This document shows, in pieces, positions 33,627 to 35,338 of a stretch of DNA of 35,338 bases. Source of the stretch: Streptosporangiales bacterium (lineage in GTDB: Bacteria; Actinomycetota; Actinomycetes; Streptosporangiales; WHST01); the NCBI GenBank assembly GCA_009379825.1, contig WHTA01000061.1, forward strand, positions 1-35,338, in the 5' to 3' direction. The notes beneath the pieces are model-generated. The model ran no database searches, was not told where the DNA came from, and saw only the letters and a program-made list of their open reading frames with translations. Made by a program: the position numbers and the translations under genes. Numbering within the stretch: position 1 is the first letter of the stretch; every line of letters begins with the position of its first letter.

Positions 33627-35129
33627 TCACGCTCGCGGGTTGAACGGGTCCTTGACGCCCTGGCCGACATCCACCCAGACGCTCTTCTCCTCGGTGTACT
33701 CGTAGAGCGCGTCGGGGCCGTTCTCCCGGCCCACGCCGCTCTGGTCGAAGCCGCCGAACGGCGTCAGGTACGACGTCTTGCGGTAGTTGTTGATCCAGAC
33801 GGTGCCGGCCCGCAGCTTCGACGCCATCCGGTGCGCCCGCGGCAGGTTGAGTGTCCAGACGCCTGCCGCCAGGCCGAACTCGGTGTCGTTGGCGATCTGC
33901 AGCGCCTCGTCCTCGTCGGCGAACTTGAGCACGCTGGCGACCGGCCCGAAGACCTCTTCCCTCGCGATGCGCATGTCGTTGGTGACGTCGGCGAACACCG
34001 TCGGCTGCACGAACAGCCCCTGGTCGAGCCCGGGGCCGGTTGCCCGCTGCCCGCCGGCGGCCAGCCGTGCACCGTCGTCCTGCGCGATGTCGAAGTAGCG
34101 CAGCACCTTCTCGAACTGTGCCGGCGACGCCACGGTGCCCATCTCCGTGTCGTCGGCGCGGGGGTCGCCGAGCTTGATCTTCTTCGCCCGCTCGGCGAGC
34201 TTCGTCACTACCTCGTCGTAGATCGAATCCTGCACGAGGATGCGCGAGCCGGCCATGCACGACTGCCCGCTCGCCCCGAAGATGCCCGCGACCATGCCGT
34301 TGAGCGCGACATCCAGGTCCGCGTCGTCGAACACGACGTTCGGCGACTTGCCGCCGAGCTCGAGCGACAGCCGGGTCAGCGACGAGCCCGCTGCAGTGGC
34401 GATGGCGCGCCCGGTGGCGGTCGAGCCTGTGACGGCGATCTTGTCCACGCCGGGGTGCTCCGACAGCGCGCGCCCGGCCGGGTCGGCAAGACCGGTGATG
34501 ACGTTGAACACGCCCGGCGGCAACCCGGCCTCGACGGCGAGCTCGGCCAGCCGCAGCGTCGACACCGGCGTGATCTCCGACGGCTTCGCGACGAGGGTGT
34601 TGCCGGTCGCAAGCGCCGGCCCGAGCTTCCACGCGAGCAACAGGATCGGCGAGTTCCACGGGGTGACGGCGGCGACCACACCGAGCGGCTGCCGCACCGT
34701 GTAGTTCATCATGCCCGGCAGGTGCACGGGGTTCGTCCGGCCGCCGTGCGTCTGCGCCAGGCCCGCGTAGTAGTGGAAGTGGTCAGGCAGCAGCTTCATC
34801 TGGCCGACCATCTCGCGCATCAGCTTGCCGTTCTCGCGCACCTGGAGCTCTGCCAGCTCCTCGGCGTGGTCGCCAAGCAGGTCGCCGAACCGCCGCAACA
34901 GCCGGGCGCGCTCGGGCACGATGGTGTCCGCCCAGGGTCCGGACGTGAACGCCTTGCGCGCGGACGCGATGGCGGCGTCGACGTCCGCCGCACTGGCGTC
35001 GGGCACCTGGGTCCAGGTCTCTCCCGTGTACGGATCGGCGACGTCGATGTAGGCCCCAGAAGACGGCGGCCGCGACTCGTTGTCGATGAACAGGCCGTAC
35101 CGCTTGGCGTCCTGCACGTCACTGGGCAT
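33627..35129 (-). CDS. NAD(P)-dependent aldehyde dehydrogenase
   Basis: The 500-residue protein is a full-length aldehyde dehydrogenase. Seen are TPWNSPILLLAWKLGPAL with Asn159, AKPSEITP with Lys182, the Rossmann segment VTGSTATGRAIA, the general base Glu257 in LELGGKSPN and the nucleophile Cys291 in GQSCMAGSR; EVFGPV and the C-terminal FGGFDQSGVGRENG follow. It oxidises an aldehyde to an acid in the cytosol; the substrate is unknown. ATG 35129 has GGAGG nine bases upstream. With the following flavoprotein and preceding GntR/FCD regulator it suggests a carboxylic acid or amino acid-derived catabolic operon. Confidence 0.9.
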   Translation of the reverse strand: MPSDVQDAKRYGLFIDNESRPPSSGAYIDVADPYTGETWTQVPDASAADVDAAIASARKAFTSGPWADTIVPERARLLRRFGDLLGDHAEELAELQVRENGKLMREMVGQMKLLPDHFHYYAGLAQTHGGRTNPVHLPGMMNYTVRQPLGVVAAVTPWNSPILLLAWKLGPALATGNTLVAKPSEITPVSTLRLAELAVEAGLPPGVFNVITGLADPAGRALSEHPGVDKIAVTGSTATGRAIATAAGSSLTRLSLELGGKSPNVVFDDADLDVALNGMVAGIFGASGQSCMAGSRILVQDSIYDEVVTKLAERAKKIKLGDPRADDTEMGTVASPAQFEKVLRYFDIAQDDGARLAAGGQRATGPGLDQGLFVQPTVFADVTNDMRIAREEVFGPVASVLKFADEDEALQIANDTEFGLAAGVWTLNLPRAHRMASKLRAGTVWINNYRKTSYLTPFGGFDQSGVGRENGPDALYEYTEEKSVWVDVGQGVKDPFNPRA

Positions 35130-35174
35130 TGCGTTCGTCCTCCAGCACTGGCATGGGTTTGTCGTCTTACGGGG

Positions 35175-35338
35175 ATTACGTCAGCGCACGCAACGCCGAC
35201 TCCTCGCTCGCGGCGAGATGTCGGCGCATGGCGTCCTTGGCCTGCTCCACGTCACCGGCACGCAACGCGGTGAGGATCTCCTCGTGCTCACGCACCGCCT
35301 GCTCGGTGCGTTGCTCCGTCGTGGCGACACTGAGGTAC
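35175..35338 (-). CDS. GntR-family transcriptional regulator, C-terminal end of the FCD domain (partial)
   Basis: The last 53 codons before the TAA at 35175 read EHEEILTALRAGDVEQAKDA then MRRHL, the closing helices of the FCD ligand-binding domain of FadR-type GntR regulators, with the metal-coordinating histidine of RRHL. The DNA-binding part lies outside the window. It ends 45 bases before the aldehyde dehydrogenase start in the same direction and probably controls this operon. Confidence 0.75.

Overview
The window is chromosomal DNA from a high-GC actinomycete. The signs are codon use with G or C at nearly every third position, a mycothiol-type DinB-fold protein, actinobacterial families (DUF6504, SAV_6107-type HEPN, a PASTA kinase beside an Rv2175c-type protein), a LexA box of the form TCGAAC-N4-GTTCGA, and many promoters whose -10 hexamer lies 6-8 bases before the start codon (leaderless genes). 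The gene order metF - Rv2175c homologue - PASTA kinase - class II DAHP synthase - phosphofructokinase - plsC resembles the conserved Rv2172c-Rv2182c region of mycobacteria. I cannot name the genus.

Layout. 1-1431: the 5' tip of a transposase gene at the edge, an eroded second copy of a HEPN gene, then a DUF6504-HEPN operon read leftward from a promoter with a perfect LexA box over its start point. 1432-9464: DinB-fold protein, secreted HNH nuclease, LysE exporter whose 3' end has been rebuilt by a minisatellite, aromatic amino acid decarboxylase, L,D-transpeptidase lipoprotein, YbaK deacylase, GNAT, frameshifted DUF2332 gene, strong bidirectional terminator, metF. 9577-13936: Rv2175c-type DNA-binding protein, frameshifted voltage-gated channel, FAD oxidoreductase and, divergently, a Ser/Thr kinase with four PASTA domains. 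13980-18708: stand-alone HExxH protein, sodium symporter of the NSS family with its tiny MetS subunit, endonuclease IV, and a type I-beta DAHP synthase preceded by a complete transcription attenuator. 18988-22787: four-gene glycine betaine/choline-type ABC importer. 22780-28826: class II DAHP synthase, a small cluster of membrane proteins of the DUF3592 type, a phosphofructokinase with pyrophosphate-type residues, plsC, alpha/beta hydrolase. 28868-32152: membrane protein, LOR/SDH-domain enzyme, frameshifted endonuclease/exonuclease/phosphatase-like gene, DUF4395 protein. 32156-35338: fumarate-reductase-like flavoprotein, aldehyde dehydrogenase and the end of a GntR/FCD regulator, probably one catabolic operon.

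The most interesting signals are: (1) a 27-codon leader peptide with a Trp-Tyr-Phe-Leu-Tyr run, an antiterminator and a U-tract terminator in front of aroF; (2) the LexA-controlled DUF6504-HEPN operon standing without polymerase genes beside it in the sequence shown; (3) a 115-bp intergenic repeat that sits directly before two unrelated start codons; (4) the minisatellite in the LysE gene; (5) four single-base frame breaks in otherwise conserved genes, which may be real decay or uncorrected assembly indels. No tRNA, rRNA, CRISPR array or complete prophage is visible.
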